Positions 44,459 through 52,832 of a stretch of 64,000 bases of DNA are shown one piece after another (positions within the stretch are counted from its first letter, which is position 1; the number at the start of each line of letters is the position of its first letter). The DNA is taken from positions 785,114-849,113 of the forward strand of contig NZ_JAFMPK010000047.1 of assembly GCF_017349295.1 (NCBI RefSeq). Reading direction: 5' to 3'. The notes beneath the pieces were generated by a model. That model worked only from the letters and a program-made list of their open reading frames with translations, had not been told where the DNA came from and did not search any database. Made by a program: the position numbers and the translations under genes. This stretch comes from Myceligenerans salitolerans. Lineage in GTDB: Bacteria; Actinomycetota; Actinomycetes; Actinomycetales; Cellulomonadaceae.

Positions 44459-44542
44459 GGACGCGAGGGTATGCGGACGGCGACCGCACGGGAAGGAAAG
44501 TCGGTGGTTGCTGTGCCGGTGGGGCAGCGGTCACTCGGCCGG
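44401..44542. repeat. repeat A' (partner at 36792-36933)
   Basis: Covers the first 20 codons and about 85 bp upstream of the membrane protein gene; similar over its whole length to repeat A. Confidence 0.75.
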
Positions 44543-44569
44543 CACCGGCCACTCGTCGGCGCGGAGCTC

Positions 44570-46165
44570 TTAGCTGGGGCTCGCCGCGCTCGCCAGCGAC
44601 CGGCTCTGCCGGAACTCGATCGCCTCAGGCGTCTCGTCGAACTGGAGCACGTCGCCGGCCAGCTCCCTCAGATGCTCAAGCACATCGTGCGGCGTCGCAT
44701 AGAAGAACTCTCGCCGCAGGTTCACCCGGTTCACACGCCGATCGGCCATCCGCCGGTGCACCTCCGCCTCGATCCCCACCGCATCGTTCGCGAAGAACAG
44801 CGCGTGCACGTCGAAGTTGAACGGCACCGAGGCATCACCCAGCTCACGCACCCGGTCCATCGGATCGAGACGCCGGGTCATGCCGATCTTGACCATCTGC
44901 TCGCCGAACGCGCCCACGTTCGAGATCACGTACACGTACCCGGCACGATGGTTCGCGGCGCGATAGTCGACGTCGTCGATCTTCTTGGCGACCTCGCCGA
45001 TCTGCTCGGCCAGCCGCTGCGCTCCTTCTTCGTCACCCTTGGCCAGTAGAGCGGCACGTGCGTTCTCGTAGTGCTGTCGCTCCTTCTCCAGCTTCTCCCG
45101 CTCGCGCTCGAGCTGCTGAGCGACCTTCCGCTCCTCCCGCATCCGGGCGCGCTCCTCCTTCTCGCGCTCCTTCCCCTCCGCCTGCTTCTCCAGGAAGTCC
45201 GCCGTGAGCGCCAATTCGTTGATCCGCAGGCGGTGGTACTCGGGCGTGATCGCGATGTGCATGGACTTGCCGAACTTCTCGATGGCCGCCACTGACTTGT
45301 TCAGCCGGTCAATACTCGCTTCGAGCCGGTAGGGCTTCATGCCGCGGACCAGCACGTCGGCCTCGCCGTTGTAGGCGCGCAGCATCAACTCCGACGTCTG
45401 TGACACCATTCGACGCCCCTCGGCCGCCGAACCGTTGACCTGCCAGCCCGACACTGCCGTCACGGCGCCGCCGTCCTTCTTCGACATCTCCTTGATCCGT
45501 GACCGCAACGCCTCCAGTCGTGTCCGGTACGCCTCGGTGTTCTCGAGCGGATGCTGGTACTCGTAGACCCCGACTTCCTGCAGCATCGCGGCCTCGTCCA
45601 ACTGCGCGACGCGCGTCTGCAGCTCTGCCACATTGGCTGCGAGCGTGTCGCGGTCAGCGGTCAGCCGTGCAATCTCCGCACCGAACCGGTCGCGAGCGGC
45701 AGTGCGCTGGGCCTCGAGATCTCGCTCGGACGCCTCGAAGCGCTCGCGGGCCGCTATCCGCTCCTCCTCGATCTGCACCGCGTCCAGTGCGCCGACCCGC
45801 TGCAGCTCCGCGCGCAGCGCATCGACCTCGGAGCCCAGCTCGCGCGCCTTCTTCCGGGCGCCGAAGAGCGGCACCGAACGGTTCGCCGGTGACGGCGTCG
45901 ACGCTCCGGACGACGACGCGAAGTCGGCCGACTGCAGCGGCACAGGCACACCAGGCTGAGGCGGGGTAGCCAGAGGTTGGGGCTGAATCTGGGTGGGAAC
46001 GGCCTGAGGTGCCGGCGACTGTCCTGACCCTGTCGGCACCCAGAACACCCACCCGCCTGGTTCCTTCGGCCACGAGGGGTCAGGCTTCCACCCTGGCTCC
46101 GGACGCCAGCCCGGCGGCGGCACGGGCCACCCTGGCGGCGGGTTGAACCGGTACTCCTGCGTCAT
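44570..46165 (-). CDS. DUF4041 and T5orf172 GIY-YIG nuclease (SNIPE-like)
   Basis: A 531-aa protein. The N-terminus is a Pro/Trp-rich motif (NPPPGWPVPPPGWRPEPGW) followed by a disordered linker. A coiled coil spans about 105-190, a DUF4041-type domain about 195-325, a second highly charged coiled coil 328-400, and a T5orf172/GIY-YIG domain 408-490 (AGYVYVISN, VKIGMTRRLDPMDRVREL, the Glu in IEAEVHRRM, NLRREFF). The DUF4041 plus GIY-YIG pairing is that of SNIPE, a membrane-associated nuclease that cuts phage DNA at entry. Here no membrane helix is seen. Repeat B' lies upstream, repeat A' downstream. Confidence 0.82.
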   Translation of the reverse strand: MTQEYRFNPPPGWPVPPPGWRPEPGWKPDPSWPKEPGGWVFWVPTGSGQSPAPQAVPTQIQPQPLATPPQPGVPVPLQSADFASSSGASTPSPANRSVPLFGARKKARELGSEVDALRAELQRVGALDAVQIEEERIAARERFEASERDLEAQRTAARDRFGAEIARLTADRDTLAANVAELQTRVAQLDEAAMLQEVGVYEYQHPLENTEAYRTRLEALRSRIKEMSKKDGGAVTAVSGWQVNGSAAEGRRMVSQTSELMLRAYNGEADVLVRGMKPYRLEASIDRLNKSVAAIEKFGKSMHIAITPEYHRLRINELALTADFLEKQAEGKEREKEERARMREERKVAQQLEREREKLEKERQHYENARAALLAKGDEEGAQRLAEQIGEVAKKIDDVDYRAANHRAGYVYVISNVGAFGEQMVKIGMTRRLDPMDRVRELGDASVPFNFDVHALFFANDAVGIEAEVHRRMADRRVNRVNLRREFFYATPHDVLEHLRELAGDVLQFDETPEAIEFRQSRSLASAASPS

Positions 46166-46218
46166 TCCCACACCCCTGATCACGCCGCCGAACGACGGCA
46201 CCGGCGATCGATTGCCGA

Positions 46219-46267
46219 CAATCGTGGCACGCGGGTGGATCGACCGGAACAGCGGATGCGGGTGAAC
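46219..46267. repeat. repeat B' (partner at 40206-40254)
   Basis: 49-bp copy of repeat B, located 54 bp upstream of the DUF4041/GIY-YIG gene ATG. Confidence 0.8.
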
Positions 46268-46305
46268 TCGGCCGTGACGCGACTCGCCGAGCTGACCTGG
46301 TCCAG

Positions 46306-46626
46306 CTAGAGGCGGTCGTACTTGGTGCTCGTCCCACGCGCCTGCTCGACAGGGTATTTCTGCCCGGTCACCGCGAGCTTGTCGAGGACTATCTGGTCGG
46401 TGTCGAGACCCAGCTTGTCGGCCAGCAGGGCGCAATAGGTCAAGACGTCGGCCAGCTCTGCCCGCACGTCGTCGGCATCGAAGTCTGGCCCCCACTGAAA
46501 GCACTCAAGTAGTTCGGCCGCTTCGATGGAGATGCTCTTCGCCAGGTTCTCAGGACTGTGGAACTGATCCCAGTCCCGCGCGGCCATGAACGCCCGGATC
46601 TCTTGTATGACCTGCTCAGAGGACAT
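46306..46626 (-). CDS. MazG-like nucleotide pyrophosphohydrolase
   Basis: A 106-aa all-alpha NTP pyrophosphatase. The metal-binding glutamates are in SISIEAAELLECFQW (about residues 31-45), and the second helix has AELADVLTYCALLADKLGLD with E and D. Such single-domain enzymes hydrolyse (d)NTPs to the monophosphates. It is divergent from the DUF2075 gene across about 200 bp; the same neighbour pair is, to my knowledge, common in other bacteria, suggesting a shared task. Nucleotide depletion during infection is one possible role, unproven. Confidence 0.86.
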   Translation of the reverse strand: MSSEQVIQEIRAFMAARDWDQFHSPENLAKSISIEAAELLECFQWGPDFDADDVRAELADVLTYCALLADKLGLDTDQIVLDKLAVTGQKYPVEQARGTSTKYDRL

Positions 46627-46829
46627 GCTGCGAAGCTATCACGGTCGATCGCAAGGCACTTGAGACCGATGGACAGGTGGTCGACGGCCTGGATAGGCCC
46701 GAGCAGCGCACGTACCTGCACACGAAGCCGCGAACGCAATACACTCGACCCCGCCATCGCGGCATCGACGGACTTCCCTCCGGACAGGTCCCCCGCCGCA
46801 CGATTCTTCGTGCTGCCCAGGGGACATTC

Positions 46830-48767
46830 GTGTCGGTCATCCGGTACTCCGCGGCGTCGCTGTCGGCGTCGCTCAGCTCAGATCCGTCAATCGTGGAGAA
46901 CCATCTCGCCGACCAACTCATCCGTAGCGGCGTTCACGTCGGCGCGAGTGAGAAGCGCTCGTGGCGCAACAGCCTCCCCGCGCTCGCAAGAGATCTCCAT
47001 GACGCCGGACTCGATCGTGTCGAGGTGATCCTCGAGTACCGCATGCCGCTCACGTCCAAACGCACAGACGCGATCCTGGCCGGAGTGCACCCGCGAACGG
47101 GCAAGCACTCCTTCGTCGCGGTCGAACTCAAACAGTGGAGTGAGGCCCATCTCTGGGAGGACAACGACTCGATCGTCGAGGTCGAGGGTGCGCGGTACAA
47201 GTCGTCCCATCCCAGTACTCAGGTCGCGGACTACGTCGACTACCTGCGCGACTTCACTCGAACGCTCGAGGACTGCCCCGATGAGCTCCAAGGCGTCGCC
47301 TACCTCCACAACGCAACCGACTTCGCCGTAGGCGATCTCCTGGCCAGTCCAGAGGCCGCCCGCGCCCCCGTGTTCACCGGTGAGCGGCGCGGCGACTTCG
47401 TCAGGCACCTCCAGTCACTTCTCGCACAGGACGAATCTGGAACCAGCGCCGCCGATCGGTTCCTCGGGTCCGCGATCTCACCATCACGTCAGTTGATGGC
47501 CGTGGCTGCCGACGAGATCCGCAAGCAAGAACAGTTCGTATTGCTCGACGAGCAGCGCACGGCGCGTGACATGGTGCTCCACAAGGTCAGGCAGGCTCGG
47601 TCGGCTGACACCAAGTCCGTGGTCCTCATAACCGGCGGACCAGGGTCAGGGAAGTCCGTCATCGCACTGTCTCTCATGGGTGAACTCGCCCGTGAGGGTC
47701 GGGCCGCCGTCCACGCAACCGGCTCGCGCAGCTTTACGCAGACCCTCAGGAAGGTCGCCGGAAAGGGGTCGACGCGCACAAAAGAACTTTTCAAGTATTT
47801 CAACAACTTCATGGAGGCGGAGAAGAACGGCCTCGAGGTGCTGATCCTTGATGAGGCGCATCGCATCCGTGAGAACTCGGTCAACCGATTCACCAGGAGC
47901 GCACTGCGACGCAACGCGCGATCGCAGATCGACGAGCTGCTCGATGCTGCTCGTGTACCAGTGTTTCTCCTGGACCAGAACCAGGTGGTCCGACCCGGCG
48001 AACTCGGCACACCTGCCGACATCAGGCGGGCCGCCGAAGCACGCGGCTTCGGCGTGGAACACATCGACCTCACCGACCAGTTCCGATCTGGCGGAAGCCT
48101 CGCGTACATCGAGTGGGTGGAACGGCTCCTCGGTCTCCGTGAGGCCGAGTCCGGGCCATGCCCCTGGGATGGCACGGACGAGAACTTCGAGGTCGCAACG
48201 GTGGACTCGGTCGAGGAACTCCAGCAGCGTCTTGAGGCCAAGCTACCCGACTACGGCGCCCGCATGACTGCCGGCTACTGCTGGCCCTGGTCCGACCCAC
48301 GTCCTGATGGCTCCTTGGTCGCCGACGTGAAGATCGGATCGTGGGAGCGGCCCTGGAACCTCAAGGGAGACCGTGCACTGGGCGGAGCACCACCGTCGGC
48401 GCTATGGGCCACCGATCCTGCGGGCTTCGGCCAGGTGGGGTGCGTCTACACGGCGCAGGGCTTCGAGTACGACTGGAACGGCGTGATCTTGGGCCCGGAT
48501 CTCGTGTGGCGACAAAAAGTCAACGACGGGCGTGGCGCATGGGTGGCACGACGGAGCGAGAGCCGGGATCCCGTATTCACCAAACGCGTATCCGACGACC
48601 ATATGGATCGGTTGATCAGGAATACGTACAAGGTACTGCTCACCCGCGGCATGGTCGGCACGCTGCTGTACTCGACAGATGCCGAGACCCAGCAGTTCTT
48701 GCGGAGCCTGATACCAGCACGACGAACCAGCCAAGAATCGGATGTTCGCGGAACCGAGCGGTCATGA
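46830..48767 (+). CDS. PD-(D/E)xK nuclease-DUF2075 ATPase/helicase
   Basis: A 645-aa protein. The N-terminal part has a PD-(D/E)xK-like nuclease signature: Asp80 (SKRTDAILAG) and Glu99-x-Lys101 (VAVELKQW). The DUF2075 P-loop domain follows: Walker A ITGGPGSGKSVIAL (Gly269-Ser276), Walker B VLILDEAHRIR (Asp341, Glu342), LLDQNQVVRPGE, LTDQFRSGG and the C-terminal VLLTRGMVGTLLYS motif of superfamily 1 helicases. The GTG at 46830 follows AGGGGA. AT content is visibly higher than in neighbours (AAAAGAACTTTTCAAG), a sign of transfer. Probably a DNA or RNA processing enzyme in defence. Confidence 0.85.
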   Translation: MSVIRYSAASLSASLSSDPSIVENHLADQLIRSGVHVGASEKRSWRNSLPALARDLHDAGLDRVEVILEYRMPLTSKRTDAILAGVHPRTGKHSFVAVELKQWSEAHLWEDNDSIVEVEGARYKSSHPSTQVADYVDYLRDFTRTLEDCPDELQGVAYLHNATDFAVGDLLASPEAARAPVFTGERRGDFVRHLQSLLAQDESGTSAADRFLGSAISPSRQLMAVAADEIRKQEQFVLLDEQRTARDMVLHKVRQARSADTKSVVLITGGPGSGKSVIALSLMGELAREGRAAVHATGSRSFTQTLRKVAGKGSTRTKELFKYFNNFMEAEKNGLEVLILDEAHRIRENSVNRFTRSALRRNARSQIDELLDAARVPVFLLDQNQVVRPGELGTPADIRRAAEARGFGVEHIDLTDQFRSGGSLAYIEWVERLLGLREAESGPCPWDGTDENFEVATVDSVEELQQRLEAKLPDYGARMTAGYCWPWSDPRPDGSLVADVKIGSWERPWNLKGDRALGGAPPSALWATDPAGFGQVGCVYTAQGFEYDWNGVILGPDLVWRQKVNDGRGAWVARRSESRDPVFTKRVSDDHMDRLIRNTYKVLLTRGMVGTLLYSTDAETQQFLRSLIPARRTSQESDVRGTERS

Positions 48768-48859
48768 TGCCACCGATCGCCGAGGCTCGTGGAGACGAAG
48801 GACAGGGTGTCACGTTGATCGTGGGCTTCCTTCGGGGCCCGGGCTCGAAGCAGAAGAAC

Positions 48860-48893
48860 GGGGCTGACCGCCTCGACCACAGCGGCCAGCCCC
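48860..48893. terminator. bidirectional hairpin terminator
   Basis: GGGGCTGACCGC and GCGGCCAGCCCC pair with one mismatch around a 10-nt loop between the convergent DUF2075 and lamin-tail genes. Confidence 0.6.
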
Positions 48894-48900
48894 GAACCAC

Positions 48901-49377
48901 TCAGCAGCTCTTGCTCACCCCGCCCCCATACCACTTGCACTTGTCGATCAGCTTCCCGCCGGCCGACTTGAGCCGCGCCGTATCCCCGTCGTTGTTCCAC
49001 ACGGCGGTGTTCCACCGCGCGTAAAGGTGTCCACCACCGTTGCTGCCCTTGCCGGAGTGGACGATCACCGTCTTCCCGGCGCCGAGACCGTACGACGGCA
49101 GCTTGTACCTGTGCCCGGCGAGGTCGGACAGCACGACGCCCTTGAGGTTCTTCTTCTTGGCCGACACGTTCTTGATGTAGACCTTCTCCCGGTTCGGGGT
49201 GTACCGCTCGTCCCCGCTGGGGTTGTAGACCACCTTCGTGATCTTGATGCCGCCCGTGATGGACGACGGCGTGATCTGCGTACCGGCGGCCGACGCCGTC
49301 GGCGCGACGAACAGCGCGGCCACCAGGCCGCCCACCAGCGCCAGCGCGGACAGGCGCCGGGAGTTCGTGAGAGTCAT
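48901..49377 (-). CDS. secreted lamin-tail domain protein
   Basis: A 158-aa exported protein. Signal peptide: SRRLSALALVGGLVAALFVAPTASA. The mature part is an LTD-like beta domain: ITKVVYNPSGDERYTPNREKVYIKNVSAKKKNLKGVVLSDLAG followed by YKLPSYGLGAGKTVIVHSGKG and WNTAVWNNDGDTARL. Cysteines appear only at the C-terminus (IDKCKWYGGGVSKSC). LTD domains are often cell-surface or nuclease-associated modules; no catalytic site is present. Stand-alone gene. Confidence 0.87.
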   Translation of the reverse strand: MTLTNSRRLSALALVGGLVAALFVAPTASAAGTQITPSSITGGIKITKVVYNPSGDERYTPNREKVYIKNVSAKKKNLKGVVLSDLAGHRYKLPSYGLGAGKTVIVHSGKGSNGGGHLYARWNTAVWNNDGDTARLKSAGGKLIDKCKWYGGGVSKSC

Positions 49378-49748
49378 CGTGTTCCTTCGAGACTGGAAGC
49401 GAATGGAAGATCGACGCACGCCACGCGCTGCGTGACGTGCGGCAGTTCCGTGCGGTGGTTCCACGGCCTCACCGAGTTCATCGGGCGCAGCCGTACGACC
49501 GAGCGTTCCTCGCACACGGGTGGCCGCACCAGGGACGAAAGACCCGAGACCTCGGGCCGGAATCCCCCGGACGCTCGAGACCGAGGCAGGCTCAGGAGAC
49601 CGCGTAACGCCCCTCTTACCAGGCACGACGCGGACCTCGCCGGAAGCGTACTGCGCGCTACCGCGGCCGACGACGCCTCCGGCGAAAGATCACCCACTCC
49701 GACCGCGAAGCACCGTCCCACGCCCTCGTGGCAATACGGGTCCAGGTC
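49378..49748. other. intergenic stretch without a gene
   Basis: 371 bp between the lamin-tail gene start and the response regulator stop. It should contain the lamin-tail gene promoter. I see no credible coding sequence, no tRNA and no clear repeat. Confidence 0.55.
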
Positions 49749-50414
49749 TCAACCGCCAGATGTACTCCGGCCGATCCCGGCCCTGTCCGCCACCACCGCG
49801 AGCTGTGTCCGGTCACTCAGCCCGAGCTTCCGCAGCGCGCTCGTGATGTGCCGCTTCACGGTGTTCTCCGAGATGTACAGGCGGCGCCCGATCTCCTGGT
49901 TCGTGCCAGACCTGGTCAGCTCCGCCGCCACTTCGCGCTCCTTCTCCGTCAGCAGTGCGAGCTGTTCCCGGGCCCGGGCCGTGTACTGGTCGCTCTGACT
50001 CGCCGTCGCGCGACGGAGCAGCACCGCGGCCGCTGCCCCGCCGAACGCGCCGCCATGCTCGACGACATCGCGGATCGGGCCGACGATCCCGTCTGGTCCG
50101 GCATCCTTGTAGAGAAACCCGGCTGCGCCGGCGTCGATGGCGGCGTTGACCTCTTCGTCAGAACCGAACGATGTCAGCGCGACGAAGTGTGGGGCATTTG
50201 GAGCGGTCGTGTTCTGTCGGATGGCCTCGATGCCAGACACGCGACGCATACGTAGATCGATGAGAACGACATCGGGCCGGTGCCGGGCTATGGCATCCGA
50301 CACCTGATCGCCGTCGTCGGCCTCACCGACCACGTCGAGGCCCTTGCTGGTCAGGACGCTGCTGATCGCCGAACGCGCGAGGGCGTCGTCGTCCACGATG
50401 AGCACTCTGGTCAC
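49749..50414 (-). CDS. LuxR/NarL family response regulator
   Basis: A 221-aa regulator. The receiver spans about 1-125 (RVLIVDDDALARSAISSVL; phosphoacceptor in VVLIDLRMRRVSG; Lys in FLYKDAGP). The LuxR HTH is at about 155-215 (LTEKEREVAAELTRSGTNQEIGRRLYISENTVKRHITSALRKLG). It follows the kinase gene on the same strand after 38 bp, forming an operon. Confidence 0.92.
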   Translation of the reverse strand: MTRVLIVDDDALARSAISSVLTSKGLDVVGEADDGDQVSDAIARHRPDVVLIDLRMRRVSGIEAIRQNTTAPNAPHFVALTSFGSDEEVNAAIDAGAAGFLYKDAGPDGIVGPIRDVVEHGGAFGGAAAAVLLRRATASQSDQYTARAREQLALLTEKEREVAAELTRSGTNQEIGRRLYISENTVKRHITSALRKLGLSDRTQLAVVADRAGIGRSTSGG

Positions 50415-50452
50415 AGGTCACACCGTAGACGAGGCATGGAGCGTTCCCACGG

Positions 50453-51817
50453 TCAGGAGTCCGCAGTTCTCCAGGGCAAGCGCGCGGTCACAATCCACGT
50501 GCCGTCCACTTCCCCGGCGGTGAGGGTTCCGCCGAGTACGGTGGCGCGCTCACCCATTCCCGCGACGCCGTGGCCAGGCCCGTCGGCGACCGTCAGTGCT
50601 CCGGCCGCGTGAGCATCGGCAGCTTGGATCTGGGACACCGCGCTGTCTTGCCCAGCGGTCGGCTGCTGCACCGGATTCCGCACCGTGATGACAACGCCGG
50701 TGGCCGGGCTGGCGCTCAGGCTGATCGTCACCGGTAGCCCTGGTGTGTGCTTCAGCGCATTCGTCAACGACTCCTGGACTATGCGGTAGCAGGCGCGTGT
50801 CAGCCCTGCTGCGGCGGTGTGCCCTTCGGACACGAAAACGGTGCTGGTGATCATCGCGCCCTGCTGTTGCGCTTCCGCCAGGAGAGCGCCGAGGTCGTCG
50901 AAGGAGACAGCGGTGATTCCCTCGGCTCCCGTGCGCAACACGTTGAGCACACCACGCAGCTCGGTTCCCGCTTGCCGGGCCGCGGCCCGGATGCGGATGG
51001 CGGCTTCGCGGGCCTCCGGTGTGGCGTTCGGATCGACCTCCAGCGCGGATGCCTGGAGAGCAATCTGGCTGAGGGAGTGTCCGATCGTATCGTGGACTTC
51101 GCGAGCGATGTCCTCGCGCTCGTACTGGCGGGTGATGCGGTCCTCGAGGACTGCGGTGCGTGTCGCATGTTGTTCGGTCAAGGTCGTGACCTGACGCCGA
51201 GCGATGGCCGCACGGCGCCAGAAGCCCACACCGACCGCCACGGCGAGGTACGTGAGGCCGAGAATCACGTAGCCCGCCACGGGCAGGACGGCGAGTTCAC
51301 CAGTGTCCGGATTAGGGGATATGAAGATCCGGTATTCGGGAAGCATCGACACTTCCCTGATCGTGGCCGCTGCGATCGCGACGGCGGTAGCGGCTGTGCA
51401 CATCACGATCCAGCGGGCGGAACGGAATGCATAGACCGCCGGGAGCACGACCAGCGGAGTCAGCGCATCGTATGGGAGCAGCACGGGCAAAGCGCTGGTG
51501 GTGAGACAGAGCGTCACCGGTGCGACGTCGCGAAGGAACACGAGCCAGGGCACGATGAACGCCAGGAGGAACGCGGGGAGCGTGATCAGTTGAGGGGTGA
51601 CGGACCCGATCTGGAGCCCCGCCGGGCGTCCCGCCATGTCGAAGAAGCTCACTGCGACGCCAGAGCTGAAGAAGCACACGAACACCAGCAGCAGGCTCCT
51701 CACCAGATGCCACTTGGTCGGCATGACGGGCGCGAGCGCGGCCGGGAGCCACGAGAAAGCCAGCGACCGCGGCGCTGGTGCCGGTGGTTCGTGCATGTGT
51801 CGAAGCGTATTTCGCAT
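50453..51817 (-). CDS. sensor histidine kinase (HisKA_3)
   Basis: A 454-aa kinase. Several membrane helices occupy residues about 30-210 (VRSLLLVFVCFFSSGVAVSFF, LITLPAFLLAFIVPWLVFL and others). The HisKA_3 helix carries the phosphoacceptor in REDIAREVHDTIGHSLSQIALQASALE. The HATPase domain shows QESLTNALKHTPG and GVAGMGERATVLGG. The ATG at 51817 follows GCGAGGG. Divergent from the DUF4190-Ltp gene, which could be a target of this system. Confidence 0.89.
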   Translation of the reverse strand: MRNTLRHMHEPPAPAPRSLAFSWLPAALAPVMPTKWHLVRSLLLVFVCFFSSGVAVSFFDMAGRPAGLQIGSVTPQLITLPAFLLAFIVPWLVFLRDVAPVTLCLTTSALPVLLPYDALTPLVVLPAVYAFRSARWIVMCTAATAVAIAAATIREVSMLPEYRIFISPNPDTGELAVLPVAGYVILGLTYLAVAVGVGFWRRAAIARRQVTTLTEQHATRTAVLEDRITRQYEREDIAREVHDTIGHSLSQIALQASALEVDPNATPEAREAAIRIRAAARQAGTELRGVLNVLRTGAEGITAVSFDDLGALLAEAQQQGAMITSTVFVSEGHTAAAGLTRACYRIVQESLTNALKHTPGLPVTISLSASPATGVVITVRNPVQQPTAGQDSAVSQIQAADAHAAGALTVADGPGHGVAGMGERATVLGGTLTAGEVDGTWIVTARLPWRTADS

Positions 51818-51971
51818 GGCGACCCTCGCGGGAGATCCAGCTGGGCGAACTTCACCCACCGCGAGGTACCGGATCGGGCCATACTGGCAGGCCAGTTCGG
51901 GTGATGTGGGCGGCACCCCGGGACAGCAACGATCGAAGCACACGAGTCGCAGCTTCTGTGAGGAGAGAGTC

Positions 51972-52832
51972 ATGTCCAGTCAGCACCCCGGACCGCAGTT
52001 CCAGCCGCCGGGATCGCCCGCCCAAGGCACGCCGCCGGCGTCGGGCATGCCCCCTGCAGGTATGCCGCCTGCAGGTATGCCTCCGTATGGCCCTGGCTCC
52101 GCAGCGCCAGCCACAAACGGCTTCGCTACGGCATCCCTCGTGCTGGGCATCGTGTCGCTGGTGACAAGCCTGCTGTTCCTGCCTGCGATCGTGGGCGTGG
52201 TCCTCGGATTCGTGGGCCTCAATCGTGCCGGACGGACGAATCCGCCGGTCGGGAAGGGCAAGGCGATCACCGGGATCGCACTGTCCGCGGCCGGGCTCCT
52301 GCTCGGGATCGGACTGGTCAACCTGTTCGGCGCAATGTCCGATGATGTCGGCGAGCCCGAGCAGGACGCCGTCGTACAGGAGGAACCGGCGCCGGAAGGC
52401 GACGAGCAGGCAGAAGACGGCGCGGAGGCGAACACAGGCGGCGACAGCCAGAACGAGAAGGAAGCCGAGCCTGCCGACGATGGTCCGGAGTCGGCACCGG
52501 ACGAAGAAAAGGATGAGAAGCCGGCTGAGGAAGCGTCAAACGAGACCGTTTCCCAGGCGAACGCCCGCGAAACCGCTGAGAACTATCTCAACTACACGGC
52601 TTTCTCCAAGCCGGGTCTCATCGAGCAGCTGGAGTTCGAAGGGTTCTCGAAGGCCGACTCCAAGTACGCCGTCGAGAACATCGAGGTCGACTGGATGGAG
52701 CAGGCCGCGAAGGCCGCCGAGAACTACATGGACTACTCCTCGTTCTCGCGCTCCGGGCTCATCGACCAGCTTGAGTTCGAGGGCTTCACACCCGAGCAGG
52801 CGGCGCACGGCGCCGACTCGGTCGGGCTCTGA
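51972..52832 (+). CDS. DUF4190 membrane protein with C-terminal Ltp repeats
   Basis: A 286-aa protein. A Pro/Met/Gly-rich N-terminus (ASGMPPAGMPPAGMPPYG) precedes a DUF4190 two-helix domain (ATASLVLGIVSLVTSLLFLPAIVG, KGKAITGIALSAAGLLLGIGLV). After an acidic linker (about 125-190) come two copies of the Ltp domain: AENYLNYTAFSKPGLIEQLEFEGFSK and AENYMDYSSFSRSGLIDQLEFEGFTP. Ltp of phage TP-J34 blocks DNA injection of other phages (superinfection exclusion); other bacterial carriers are untested. The ATG at 51972 follows AGGAGAGAG. Divergent from the HK/RR operon. Confidence 0.85.
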   Translation: MSSQHPGPQFQPPGSPAQGTPPASGMPPAGMPPAGMPPYGPGSAAPATNGFATASLVLGIVSLVTSLLFLPAIVGVVLGFVGLNRAGRTNPPVGKGKAITGIALSAAGLLLGIGLVNLFGAMSDDVGEPEQDAVVQEEPAPEGDEQAEDGAEANTGGDSQNEKEAEPADDGPESAPDEEKDEKPAEEASNETVSQANARETAENYLNYTAFSKPGLIEQLEFEGFSKADSKYAVENIEVDWMEQAAKAAENYMDYSSFSRSGLIDQLEFEGFTPEQAAHGADSVGL

